From Spiro-02 sp034114085 (lineage in GTDB: Bacteria > Spirochaetota > Spirochaetia > Sphaerochaetales > Sphaerochaetaceae): a stretch of DNA of 64,000 nucleotides. Position numbers and translations under genes: made by a program. This document shows, piece after piece, positions 34,308 to 42,319 of the stretch (within the stretch, counting starts at the first letter, position 1; each line of letters starts with the position of its first letter). The stretch is taken from NCBI GenBank assembly GCA_034114085.1, contig JAXEWB010000040.1, positions 124,001 through 188,000 of the forward strand, given 5' to 3'. A model generated the notes under the pieces. That model saw nothing but the letters and a program-made list of their open reading frames with translations, ran no database searches and had not been told where the DNA came from.

Positions 34308-35234
34308 TCAGTGTTGCTTCTGTTCATTGTCTGTTCCACTGTGGTCGGCGTAATTTCTTGGGGAAAGCTTCTTGGATAGTACTGTGCATGCGTTGAGGAA
34401 TGTCATGCGTGAAGAGACTTGCGCCATGGAAAACAGTCTATGCATTCTATTCTTGACTACCTGTTCGGACACATTGAGTTGAAATGCCATTTCCTTGTTT
34501 GATATCTGGCCTGCGTTGGAAAGAAACTGATGCAGGGTTTCTGTATGGGCGGTATCAAGGTTCCAGTGTCTGGCAAGGATATCCGCCCAATATGAACCTT
34601 TCAGCATGGTCGCCTCAATGGCATTGATTTGTTTTTCCAGAGCCTCTTTTTCTTTCTGGAGTTTGCTCCGTTCTTCCGAGAGGGCTTTCTTTCCGAACAA
34701 GAAGTCCCGTGTCTCTTCTTTGTAGAGGATACAGAGAAACAGGACGATTATGAAGAAAAAAGAGCAGACCTCCAATGTGGATACTACGGGTATGTATTGA
34801 TACCTCTCCCTATATTTGAAATACCATAATTCTACCGCGACAAGAATAGAGACGATGATCGGAACCACTTTTAGGATAGGATGATGTTCCAGAAAGCCAT
34901 ACCGTTTCAGCATGAAGAAAGAAACGAGTATGAAACCCCATCCCTGAAAAAGATCGGCGCGAACATGGTATATGCTTGCAAGTCCAAAGAAGAGGAAAGA
35001 CAGCGAAAATATCAAACGAGCGAGTTGGGTATTGATATAGGAAGTAGACGCTAAAAGCACCACCATGATAATGGGTATCCAGAACATAGGATACGTATAG
35101 ACGGGTTCGGGAAATGACTGTTGACTTGCGGAAACAAGGGTGGAGAGTATAGCATAAAATTCTATCACAATATAGATTGTTCCGATTATTCGTTGGGATG
35201 AGAATTCAGAAAAAGTTTCAATATTTTTCCTCAA
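34308..35234 (-). CDS. Membrane-anchored LuxR-type transcriptional regulator
   Basis: This 308-residue protein has about six hydrophobic segments in residues 15-180 (for example IPIIMVVLLASTSYI and VCSFFFIIVLFLCILY). A predicted coiled coil follows (RSKLQKEKEALEKQINAIEA, about 200-220), then a C-terminal LuxR/GerE-like helix-turn-helix (ISNKEMAFQLNVSEQVVKNR). This layout suggests a one-component regulator that senses a membrane or envelope signal. It diverges from the PqqD-like gene across a 151-base gap and is the obvious candidate to control the peptide locus. No sensor domain of known type was recognised. Confidence 0.75.
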   Translation of the reverse strand: MRKNIETFSEFSSQRIIGTIYIVIEFYAILSTLVSASQQSFPEPVYTYPMFWIPIIMVVLLASTSYINTQLARLIFSLSFLFFGLASIYHVRADLFQGWGFILVSFFMLKRYGFLEHHPILKVVPIIVSILVAVELWYFKYRERYQYIPVVSTLEVCSFFFIIVLFLCILYKEETRDFLFGKKALSEERSKLQKEKEALEKQINAIEATMLKGSYWADILARHWNLDTAHTETLHQFLSNAGQISNKEMAFQLNVSEQVVKNRMHRLFSMAQVSSRMTFLNACTVLSKKLSPRNYADHSGTDNEQKQH

Positions 35235-35385
35235 GACTCTAGCCTCCCATTATCAACTTATAGAACCAGATCCATTATACAACATCTTTCTGTGTTTATT
35301 TTGGATTGTCCCCTTTTAAAAACCAAAGTTTTCGTGACAATTGAATCCTGCATGGATAGTGTGAACTCGAGGAGAGGGGGGAAGC

Positions 35386-35808
35386 ATGCAAAAATTTGAC
35401 GCTTCCGTTCAGTATGTATTGAATCCTACGATTCGATTTCGAAAAGACGCTGGAAAATGTTTTCTATATACAGTCGATGAGTTCTTCCATGCCGTGGAAA
35501 ACCTGACGGTAATGACACCTTTGGATGTAATACTGCTCCTTTTGTTTGAGAATGGTAGAACAATAGGAGAGGTTTCAAAAAGTTTTTCTTATGTTATTGA
35601 TTTCCAAGGGAACGAATGGCTTTCCCCTCCCAGTCGGGAGATATTTCCAGTGGATTCTCCCTGTCGTTCTTGTGAGGAATCCTTGTATCAGGAATGTCAC
35701 AAGTTATATAGCAGATGCCTTCGGTATATCAGGGAGTTTACAGGGACTACCGAAGGTCCCGATACGAAATGTCCGTTCGCGGCGTTTCCAAAAACAAGAA
35801 TTGTATAG
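35386..35808 (+). CDS. PqqD-like protein (possible RiPP recognition element) with Cys-rich tail
   Basis: This 140-residue protein has N-terminal residues 10-66 (VLNPTIRFRKDAGKCFLY, then LLFENGRTIGEVSKSF) that follow the pattern of PqqD-type winged-helix domains, which bind leader peptides of ribosomally made natural products and present them to a modifying enzyme. The C-terminal part has Cys at 93, 96, 104, 111 and 129 (CRSCEESLYQEC), which could bind an Fe-S cluster or zinc. A very strong ribosome site (GGAGAGGGGGG) precedes the ATG. It is followed 12 bases later by the first Cys-rich peptide gene. The PqqD assignment is by eye and moderately secure. Confidence 0.6.
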   Translation: MQKFDASVQYVLNPTIRFRKDAGKCFLYTVDEFFHAVENLTVMTPLDVILLLLFENGRTIGEVSKSFSYVIDFQGNEWLSPPSREIFPVDSPCRSCEESLYQECHKLYSRCLRYIREFTGTTEGPDTKCPFAAFPKTRIV

Positions 35809-35820
35809 GAGGATGATGTA

Positions 35821-36027
35821 ATGGATGAACAGAAATTGAAGAAATTGATTTTAGAAGCTGGGCTTGGGAATCATGATGGTGTTGTTGGATGTTCTTTCGC
35901 AGAAGTTTGCCCCGAAGGATGTTCTTCTGGCTGTAGTAGTTCTTGTTCAAATGGATGTCCGAGTACGGGATGTTCCTCACGGTGTGAATCCGCAGGAAAC
36001 AATATTATGGAAAGGAGACTGATGTAG
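35821..36027 (+). CDS. Cys-rich CXXX-repeat peptide, candidate RiPP precursor 1
   Basis: This 68-residue peptide has an N-terminal leader (DEQKLKKLILEAGLGNHDG) and a core with Cys at 24, 30, 34, 38, 42, 46, 51 and 55. From Cys30 the Cys recur every four residues (CPEG CSSG CSSS CSNG), a CXXX-repeat pattern seen in precursors of radical-SAM-modified peptides. Ser and Gly fill the other positions. AGGAGGA lies 8 bases before the ATG. The leader is clearly related to that of the next gene. Modification and function are inferred. A simple metal-binding peptide is an alternative. Confidence 0.75.
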   Translation: MDEQKLKKLILEAGLGNHDGVVGCSFAEVCPEGCSSGCSSSCSNGCPSTGCSSRCESAGNNIMERRLM

Positions 36028-36028
36028 T

Positions 36029-36274
36029 ATGAATCTTGAAAAATTGAAAAAGGATATTGCTGATTCTGGCCTGGTTGCATGGAAAGGTGACTTGGATGGA
36101 ACCCTTGCAAAAGCCGGTTGCTGGTCGCAATGCTCTTCCTGTACAAACGACAACTGTAGTTCGTGTACAAGCTGTGTTAGTTGTCATAGTGGCAGTTCTT
36201 CTTGCAATGACGATTGCCTTGGTGGTTGCTCCTCTTGCAGTATCGCCTGTCCTTCCGGGGACTCCCTGAAGTAG
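36029..36274 (+). CDS. Cys-rich peptide, candidate RiPP precursor 2
   Basis: This 81-residue peptide has a leader (LEKLKKDIADSGLVAWKGDL) matching peptide 1 (xEKLKKxIxxxGL, then a Gly-rich stretch before the first Cys). The core has 12 Cys (31, 35, 38, 43, 46, 49, 52, 59, 63, 67, 70, 74) in CXXC and CXXXC spacing with many Ser, Gly and Asn. AAAGGAG precedes the ATG, which lies 1 base after the stop of peptide 1. The permease ATG follows its stop with no gap. The two peptides look like paralogues with diverged cores. Confidence 0.75.
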   Translation: MNLEKLKKDIADSGLVAWKGDLDGTLAKAGCWSQCSSCTNDNCSSCTSCVSCHSGSSSCNDDCLGGCSSCSIACPSGDSLK

Positions 36275-37714
36275 ATGACCCGATTCAGGCTCGTTCTGCG
36301 ACAAATGGAAGCGCAGAGGATCGTCACCGTGGCGACTCTCTGTACGATTCTCACAGCCTGCATTGTCCTTGGCTGGGCTGTGAGTACCTCCGTCTTGGGG
36401 GTGACTCAGTTCGCTGACGCATCAGAACTACCTTTTGGCGAAATAATCATCCAGACGCAATCTCATGTGGAGGATAAGCCGATAGGTATCGATATGGGAT
36501 TGCTAGGACGTCGATCTGATGGGTGGCCTGTTATTGGTCCACAAAATATCCGGCAGTGGTTCCTGCCTGACTACGACAAACTGGCGGAATGGGTGGCGTC
36601 CCGTTCCTGGTGCCTGGATCTTGAACCCCGGACGATCAAGATTTTTGACCAGAGTACTTTCTGGGTCGAGCTACAGCAGGAAGGATACTCTATCTCCTGT
36701 GCGATGGCCGGCGTCAACCTGTTTTCATACCTTGGCTTCAACAAGGCGCTGGGGAAGTACGGAAAGAGCATAGCGATCCCCCAGGATGGCGAAGGAATCG
36801 TCATGTCATCCGAGTTGAAAAAGACGATCGAGGAATTGACGGGCAAGGAACTGTCCGTAGGAACTTCCCTGAAAATCTCTTACAGCGGCGAAATCGGCGG
36901 GGACAGGGAAATAGAGGTTCCATACCTCGGAGAAATACCCTATGCCAATATGATTTGGGATTTTCCGAGGCGTCGGGAAGGAGTCATATACATGGACTGC
37001 CTGAATTTCCTCACCTTACTCGGATACAACTCTGGCCAGCGGGTGAAAGGGGATTCCGGGCTGGATGGTCTGGACAAGATCAATCTGGATACGCTGCGCA
37101 TCTCCCGTTCCGGCTATGTGGACGCCTCCGTCCAATGGCATCAGCTTTGCGTGAGGGTGAAGCCCGGTACGGACGTGGACGCCGCGGTTCAAGATATCCA
37201 GGAGTTCCTCCCAACGATTGACAAAGGACGGATGATCGGGGATGGCAACTACACGGTCGCGCTCCGTTCTGAAAAGGTGATGGAGGCCTCGCATTCATAT
37301 CTAGTTGAAATGGAAGCGGGACAAGAACGGATTATGAACGTTTGCATCGCAGTCGGAATCATCGCTCTGTTGATTTTAGGGGAACTCCAGTACCTGCTGT
37401 ATTTCAAGGAGGTGGAGGTCTACAGTGTCTGCCGCTTGTTGGGTTGCCGCAAGGGTTGGCTGGGGATGTACATCTCCCTCCAGGTGTCTTGTTATCTGTC
37501 GCCGGCGGGAATGCTTGGGTTTGTCTTGGGCTGGGGAATGGGAATGTTCGGGGTTTGGATGAAGACTGGCATGGTGTTCTTCAGCCTGTGGATACCGCTC
37601 ATCTGCTTTGGGCTCTTGCTGGCTCTGTCTGGAGCCATGATACTGCTGTCATTGTTCTTGGTCGTCCGTGTTTCGCCGATACAAGCGTTGACGAAGGGTG
37701 GGATGCTCAGATGA
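36275..37714 (+). CDS. FtsX/MacB-type ABC permease 1
   Basis: This 479-residue membrane protein has one N-terminal transmembrane segment (VATLCTILTACIVLGWAV), a large extracytoplasmic domain (about 40-345), and three C-terminal segments (CIAVGIIALLILGELQYLL and two more). This is the topology of FtsX-fold permeases (MacB, LolC/E type). It begins immediately at the stop of peptide 2 and overlaps the next permease in an ATGA. These permeases use an ATPase partner to drive transport or mechanical work across the periplasm. The LolD-like ATPase at 41553 is the likely partner. Confidence 0.8.
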   Translation: MTRFRLVLRQMEAQRIVTVATLCTILTACIVLGWAVSTSVLGVTQFADASELPFGEIIIQTQSHVEDKPIGIDMGLLGRRSDGWPVIGPQNIRQWFLPDYDKLAEWVASRSWCLDLEPRTIKIFDQSTFWVELQQEGYSISCAMAGVNLFSYLGFNKALGKYGKSIAIPQDGEGIVMSSELKKTIEELTGKELSVGTSLKISYSGEIGGDREIEVPYLGEIPYANMIWDFPRRREGVIYMDCLNFLTLLGYNSGQRVKGDSGLDGLDKINLDTLRISRSGYVDASVQWHQLCVRVKPGTDVDAAVQDIQEFLPTIDKGRMIGDGNYTVALRSEKVMEASHSYLVEMEAGQERIMNVCIAVGIIALLILGELQYLLYFKEVEVYSVCRLLGCRKGWLGMYISLQVSCYLSPAGMLGFVLGWGMGMFGVWMKTGMVFFSLWIPLICFGLLLALSGAMILLSLFLVVRVSPIQALTKGGMLR

Positions 37715-39105
37715 ACATGATGCTGCTTGCTTGGAAGAATCTTCGGAATCATTGGCGGTTCCATATCTGTACAGGGGTGCTATTGCTGGGATGCTATGTG
37801 ATTCCTGTAGTGGGCATCGGCCTGACGAACGGTGCGACAAGCTCCAGCGTCCAAAACATGGCGGATATGTTCGGCGGCTATTTCGTGGTGTCCGCCTATA
37901 CGCCGGAAAACCTCCATTCCAATATTCCTCAAGAACTTGAAACACAAATTGATACGATAATGAAAGAACGATTCCCTCTGAATTATATCGGTTTTGACCG
38001 TATTTACGAAGGTAATGCACGTGTAGTCAACATGACGACTGCGTCGCGCGCAGCCATTCCTGATTTCTTGGAAGAAGATGATACCCAACAAGGACTGTTC
38101 GTCCAGACCATTGAAATGGTCGGACAGATCGTACCAAGCGGCAGGACTGCGAAAAAGGTTGCATCTGCAAATGTTGCAAATGGGCCGAAGTCCTTCAACG
38201 TGACACTCGTCTCCGATTCTTTGATTCCTGACAATCTCATACAGTGTACTCCGAACGTATTGCTCAATATTTCCCTATCGGATGGCGATATCCTGATGCT
38301 TGCGAACAAAGGCTTGGCAGAACTGGAAATTGAAATGCACGTCCCCTATCTGCTTGTCTCACCGTTCAGTGTGAAGACCTCGCCTGCAATCGCTAAAAAG
38401 GTCCTAGGGATGCAAGATGAAACCGCTTGCTCAAAACTTTCACTTTTGTTCAAGTCAAATCCTCCGTATCTGGATGTCGTGCAGGCATTGGAAACTATCG
38501 CTCCAGTCTCTGAAAAAGGGTATTTCAAGACGATGCCCATCAACAAGATCGAGACCATCACGATGGATGGAATCCGTTTCATGATGCCGGATGTCCGAGC
38601 TGGGTTGGATGGCTCGTCAAAATTCTCGACTGACAACTTTATGAGATTCTTCCAGAATGTCAGAACAGTCCTTGACCTCCAACGCCAGCTTTCAATGGCG
38701 GGATTGTTGCTTTTTGGATTGGTCGCCTTTTCTGTATTCGTAACCATGTATATCAGTATTGACTTGCGTAGCAGGGAATTGGCTACATGCCGGATCATCG
38801 GGGCTCGCAAAATCCGGGTGTTCTGGATGGTCGTGCAAGAGCATCTGTTTCTCTCCTCCATCATTTTGTTTCTTGGTATCGCTGTGCAGGTCGGGGCCGG
38901 CTTTTTTTTCAAGATGATTATTTTTCCAAGTGACATGTATGTTCAGCTATTGGGAAGAGAAGGCCATTACGTATTTTCCCCTCCGTGGTGGCTACCCGTT
39001 ATTTGTGGTCTTGCTGTCATAATGATTCCTTTGTTGGGTACTTTGCCCGCCTTGCTTCCGCTGCTCAAAAAACCCCCTGTACGGGCCTTGGCCGAGGCTA
39101 GATAA
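37711..39105 (+). CDS. FtsX/MacB-type ABC permease 2
   Basis: This 464-residue protein starts at the ATG at 37711, which overlaps the previous stop by four bases. It has the same topology: an N-terminal helix (ICTGVLLLGCYVIPVVGIG), an extracytoplasmic domain, and C-terminal helices (GLLLFGLVAFSVFVTMYISI, LSSIILFLGIAVQVGAGF and a third), ending with the typical PPVRALAEAR tail. It probably pairs with permease 1 as a heterodimer, as LolC with LolE. Confidence 0.8.
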   Translation: MNMMLLAWKNLRNHWRFHICTGVLLLGCYVIPVVGIGLTNGATSSSVQNMADMFGGYFVVSAYTPENLHSNIPQELETQIDTIMKERFPLNYIGFDRIYEGNARVVNMTTASRAAIPDFLEEDDTQQGLFVQTIEMVGQIVPSGRTAKKVASANVANGPKSFNVTLVSDSLIPDNLIQCTPNVLLNISLSDGDILMLANKGLAELEIEMHVPYLLVSPFSVKTSPAIAKKVLGMQDETACSKLSLLFKSNPPYLDVVQALETIAPVSEKGYFKTMPINKIETITMDGIRFMMPDVRAGLDGSSKFSTDNFMRFFQNVRTVLDLQRQLSMAGLLLFGLVAFSVFVTMYISIDLRSRELATCRIIGARKIRVFWMVVQEHLFLSSIILFLGIAVQVGAGFFFKMIIFPSDMYVQLLGREGHYVFSPPWWLPVICGLAVIMIPLLGTLPALLPLLKKPPVRALAEAR

Positions 39106-39116
39106 GGAGATCTCCT

Positions 39117-39878
39117 ATGAAAAAATATATATTGTTCATTGTCGCCTGTTTGATTCTTTCTACACAGCTATGGGCTGGTGCGACAAGCGTTTCTCAGGAG
39201 ATTCCTTTGGATGAGGTAGCCAAAGCCGCGGCATTGCAGGAACTACAGACCTATTTTGATATAACCCGGCGTTCGATAGATATAGTCGTTTTGCGTGAAG
39301 GATGGAACGATACGGATGGACAAAAGGAAATTTTTCAAAATCTGGAGATGGTCACAGGGGGAAAAGAAAACAAAACTCTGTCGTTTACTATGAAACCAGA
39401 GGCGCAGAAAGGGACTGGCCGTTTGATTATCGGAAAGAACATATGGACCTACAATCCTGTAAAGCGGTCCTTTACCCTTACCATCGATGTCAGTACGGAG
39501 TTGGGTAGTCTTTTGTCTGGCGATGAAACAAAGCGAGAGGTTACCGGATATTATCATGGTACGTGCAATGGATATGAAGCCCATATGGTCAGAATTCATG
39601 ATAAAGAAGCATCGGCGATTCTTGAAATCTGGTTTGATGTTTCAACCGGACTCCAACTTTTGGAAGACCGCTTCAATGAACGAGGTGCGCGTTTGAGTCG
39701 TATGGAGATACTCTCCTATGTCCAACTTTCCTCTGGTGCATATTACCCGTCTTCGTCAAAGACTTGGTCTTATCTTCAGCCCAACGTTCTCTGGCGGGAT
39801 CGGATCATTGATATTCGTGAGGAAGATGTTCCAGACGACTACTTTACCAAGGCATATGTGGAACGGGTATGCCGATGA
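39117..39878 (+). CDS. LolA-like periplasmic (outer-membrane lipoprotein-sorting type) protein
   Basis: This 253-residue protein has a signal peptide (MKKYILFIVACLILSTQLWA). The mature part fits the LolA-like family annotated as outer-membrane lipoprotein-sorting protein, which often accompanies MacB- or MMPL-type exporters. Relevant segments are GRLIIGKNIWTYNPVKRSF, YHGTCNGYEAHMVRI and the C-terminal RIIDIREEDVPDDYFTKAY. Such proteins have an open beta-sheet that shuttles lipid or hydrophobic cargo through the periplasm. It lies 11 bases after permease 2, with AAGGAG before the ATG. Its end overlaps the ATPase fragment. Confidence 0.75.
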   Translation: MKKYILFIVACLILSTQLWAGATSVSQEIPLDEVAKAAALQELQTYFDITRRSIDIVVLREGWNDTDGQKEIFQNLEMVTGGKENKTLSFTMKPEAQKGTGRLIIGKNIWTYNPVKRSFTLTIDVSTELGSLLSGDETKREVTGYYHGTCNGYEAHMVRIHDKEASAILEIWFDVSTGLQLLEDRFNERGARLSRMEILSYVQLSSGAYYPSSSKTWSYLQPNVLWRDRIIDIREEDVPDDYFTKAYVERVCR

Positions 39879-40318
39879 ATGATACGCGGGGACAGGTTGC
39901 GTATGTCTCTCAGCGGCCTGTCTTTTTCTCAACTACAATCAGGGATAATATCGCAATGGGGAAAGAGGTCCGTGACGCGGATATCATGGAGCAATTGCAT
40001 CGCGTACATCTCTCTCAGATCATCGAACAACTACCGGAAGGTTTGAATACCATTATGGGGGATGATGGATTTCGCTTTTCTCAGGGGCAAAGCCAACGGT
40101 TTGCTTTGGCCCGTGCGTTGTTGCATGATAGCTGTCTATTGTTGTTTGATGAAATAGAGAATGCCTTGGACAAGGAAAGTGTCGATACCTTGCTCGCAAT
40201 TATTTCCGAACTGGTGAACACCAAGTTGATTATTATGATCACCCATCGGGATACCTATGATCATCTGGCTACGGATACGTTGCGGTTGCCGGGAACGGGG
40301 GAGGGGGCGTCTCAGTGA
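39869..40318 (+). pseudogene. C-terminal fragment of an ABC exporter ATPase, Walker A missing
   Basis: The 149-residue product begins just before the Q-loop (GQVAYVSQRPVFFSTTIRDN). It keeps the signature FSQGQSQRFALARALL, Walker B LLLFDEIENALDKES and the H-loop in MITHRDTYDH. The phosphate-binding Walker A and the whole transmembrane domain are absent, so it cannot be an active ATPase alone. The Q-loop pattern is that of type I exporters with fused membrane domains, unlike the LolD-type ATPase downstream. The frame begins within the last 10 bases of the LolA-like gene and its stop overlaps the next start (GTGA). This looks like the scar of a deletion that removed an exporter and perhaps other genes. 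A stable regulatory stub is less likely. Confidence 0.75.
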
Positions 40319-41535
40319 AAAGGAACTGGTGCACATCGCTGTGTGTTTTGATTCTGAGCATACCGTTTCTTCTGGCTTCGCCATTGGACGAGTTGTTGCC
40401 AGGGTTCGGTCTTTCGGATACGGAACTGGAAAACTTCGTTCCGGCAGTCCCCACTGAAACATCTTCTTTGATTGTCTCCCTGCCTTCCTCGGCAGTTCCC
40501 TTCTCCGCCGATTCGTTGTTGCTGTCCGATCCGTTTTCCTTGTCCGGGCGTTTTACCAGTATGATATCGGTCGATGACAAAGGAACGATAGCCCCGGAGA
40601 TATTGGGTGTTCTTGGCATAGATATCCGTACTGGCGATTCCTTCCGGTTCCATGCGGCCGCAGAAGTGGATCTACCGTCGAGATTGGAAAAAATGAACCC
40701 GTTTGACCTGTCGTTGGCGGAACTGTTTGCGGATTTTGCCCTTGGAACCTCTTCGTTTCTCAGGATTGGGAAACAACGTGGCGATTGGGGGACGGGGCGA
40801 TTCTGGGAACGGGGAAACCTGCTGAATCTCAATGGGCGGAACCGTGGCGAAGCACCGCTTGCGACCCGTTTCTCCACATCATTCTCCAGTATGCACCATC
40901 TTGATATGTGGTTGCTGATGCCCTCCACCGTCACCATGATCTCTGAAAGACAATGGGGGGCGGCGGTTTCCTACGACCTCTCCTTGTCCTCCGCCGTCCT
41001 GCGATTCGCGGGGGAGTACAGATACCAGGAAGTGTCGGGCGGAATGGCTTCGGTCGCGACAACCCTAGGACCAGTACAGACATCCTTGTTTTGTGTTCTG
41101 ACCTATGGCTTTCCCGGCAGGCCGTTGATCCAATATTCCGATCTCTATTACAGTGCCAGTCTCGATTTCTCCTGGCGAACGAAAGGACGACGCCTGTTCC
41201 AGCTTTCCGGCCAGTTCCTTGTGGAATCCTTCCCGAATCTTTCTACTGGAGAGCGTGTGGAACATGGACAATTTGCCTTGGCCCAGATTCGGCTATTTTC
41301 CCCTTGGGAGAAGGTCCCTGGTTCTGTCACGGGACAGGTCCGGGCGCGGTTGGATCGGTTTGTCGGATCTTGGCGCGTGACGATCAACTGGAACCCCATT
41401 GATGTTGTATCGCTTTCATTTCAGATATGTGGAGGCTGGGGAGACCAACTTCACGATGATCCTTGGCAATTATGTTCTGCACCCGCTCGTACCGTACAAT
41501 GCCTTTTGGCTTTGTACGTCGATAGGCAATTTTAA
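40315..41535 (+). CDS. Predicted outer-membrane beta-barrel protein
   Basis: This 406-residue protein starts with GTG at 40315. It has a signal peptide (about residues 1-22, ending LLASP) and many alternating, aromatic-rich strands. The LRIGKQRGDWGTGRFW segment resembles the FRxGKQxxxWG motif of DUF1302-type barrels, and the chain ends in Phe (LYVDRQF), common for outer-membrane proteins. It is translationally coupled to the ATPase fragment upstream and lies just before the LolD-like ATPase. In this setting it could be the outer-membrane end of the transport system. The family is not firmly recognised. Confidence 0.65.
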   Translation: MKRNWCTSLCVLILSIPFLLASPLDELLPGFGLSDTELENFVPAVPTETSSLIVSLPSSAVPFSADSLLLSDPFSLSGRFTSMISVDDKGTIAPEILGVLGIDIRTGDSFRFHAAAEVDLPSRLEKMNPFDLSLAELFADFALGTSSFLRIGKQRGDWGTGRFWERGNLLNLNGRNRGEAPLATRFSTSFSSMHHLDMWLLMPSTVTMISERQWGAAVSYDLSLSSAVLRFAGEYRYQEVSGGMASVATTLGPVQTSLFCVLTYGFPGRPLIQYSDLYYSASLDFSWRTKGRRLFQLSGQFLVESFPNLSTGERVEHGQFALAQIRLFSPWEKVPGSVTGQVRARLDRFVGSWRVTINWNPIDVVSLSFQICGGWGDQLHDDPWQLCSAPARTVQCLLALYVDRQF

Positions 41536-41552
41536 ATGGAGGAGACATTGAT

Positions 41553-42281
41553 ATGCAAAAAGCGGTTATTTGGAGAATCGAAGATCCGAAACATACACCT
41601 ATGGTTCAGCTCAAACATGTTTCCAAAACATACCGGATGGGCAAAGTAGAAGTTCCCGCCTTGCAGGATGTCACCTTGGACATCAATTATTCCTCTTTCA
41701 TCGCCGTAGCCGGGCCGTCGGGAAGTGGCAAATCCACGCTCCTGAATCTGATAGGTTGTGTCGATACCGCGACAAGCGGAGACATCTTGTTTGAATCCAT
41801 GGACACCAGGACGGAGATGAACGATTCCATGCTCTCCGATGTCCGGTTCACCCGGATCGGGTTCATCTTCCAGTCGTTCAACCTGATTGCATCATTGAAT
41901 GTCATGGAGAACATCCTGATGGGGGCTATCGTCGGGATGCGCAACGACCGTCGGCCCATGTCCGAGTATCAGGCGAACGCCAAGGAGCTGATCAGGAAAC
42001 TTGGCCTCGTCGGATGGGAGAATCATCGTCCCGCGGAGCTTTCCGGCGGGCAGCGCCAGCGTGTAGCCATCGCCCGCGCCTTGGTCAAGAAGCCTTTGCT
42101 CGTCCTTGCCGACGAACCTACGGCCAACCTTGATTCACAGGTTGGAAAGGATATCGTCGGCCTAATGAAACAGTTGAACAAGGAGTACGGAACTACGTTT
42201 GTATTCGCCACGCACGACGACCGGATTATGGAATTGGCCGATCAGCATATCCGACTACTCGATGGCCGTATCATGGAATAA
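41553..42281 (+). CDS. LolD/MacB-type ABC transporter ATPase
   Basis: This 242-residue ATPase has Walker A GPSGSGKST near residue 55, the LolD/MacB-family FIFQSFNLIASLNVMENI, signature LSGGQRQRVAIARALV, Walker B LLVLADEPTANLD and the H-loop in FATHDDRIM. All catalytic motifs are intact. A GGAGGAG-type site precedes the ATG. It is the natural partner of the two FtsX-type permeases 4-5 kb upstream and closes the operon. It converges on the TraB-like gene. Confidence 0.88.
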   Translation: MQKAVIWRIEDPKHTPMVQLKHVSKTYRMGKVEVPALQDVTLDINYSSFIAVAGPSGSGKSTLLNLIGCVDTATSGDILFESMDTRTEMNDSMLSDVRFTRIGFIFQSFNLIASLNVMENILMGAIVGMRNDRRPMSEYQANAKELIRKLGLVGWENHRPAELSGGQRQRVAIARALVKKPLLVLADEPTANLDSQVGKDIVGLMKQLNKEYGTTFVFATHDDRIMELADQHIRLLDGRIME

Positions 42282-42319
42282 CAAAGCGAAATTTCGTACT
42301 ATCAGATAGATTCAGGCCG

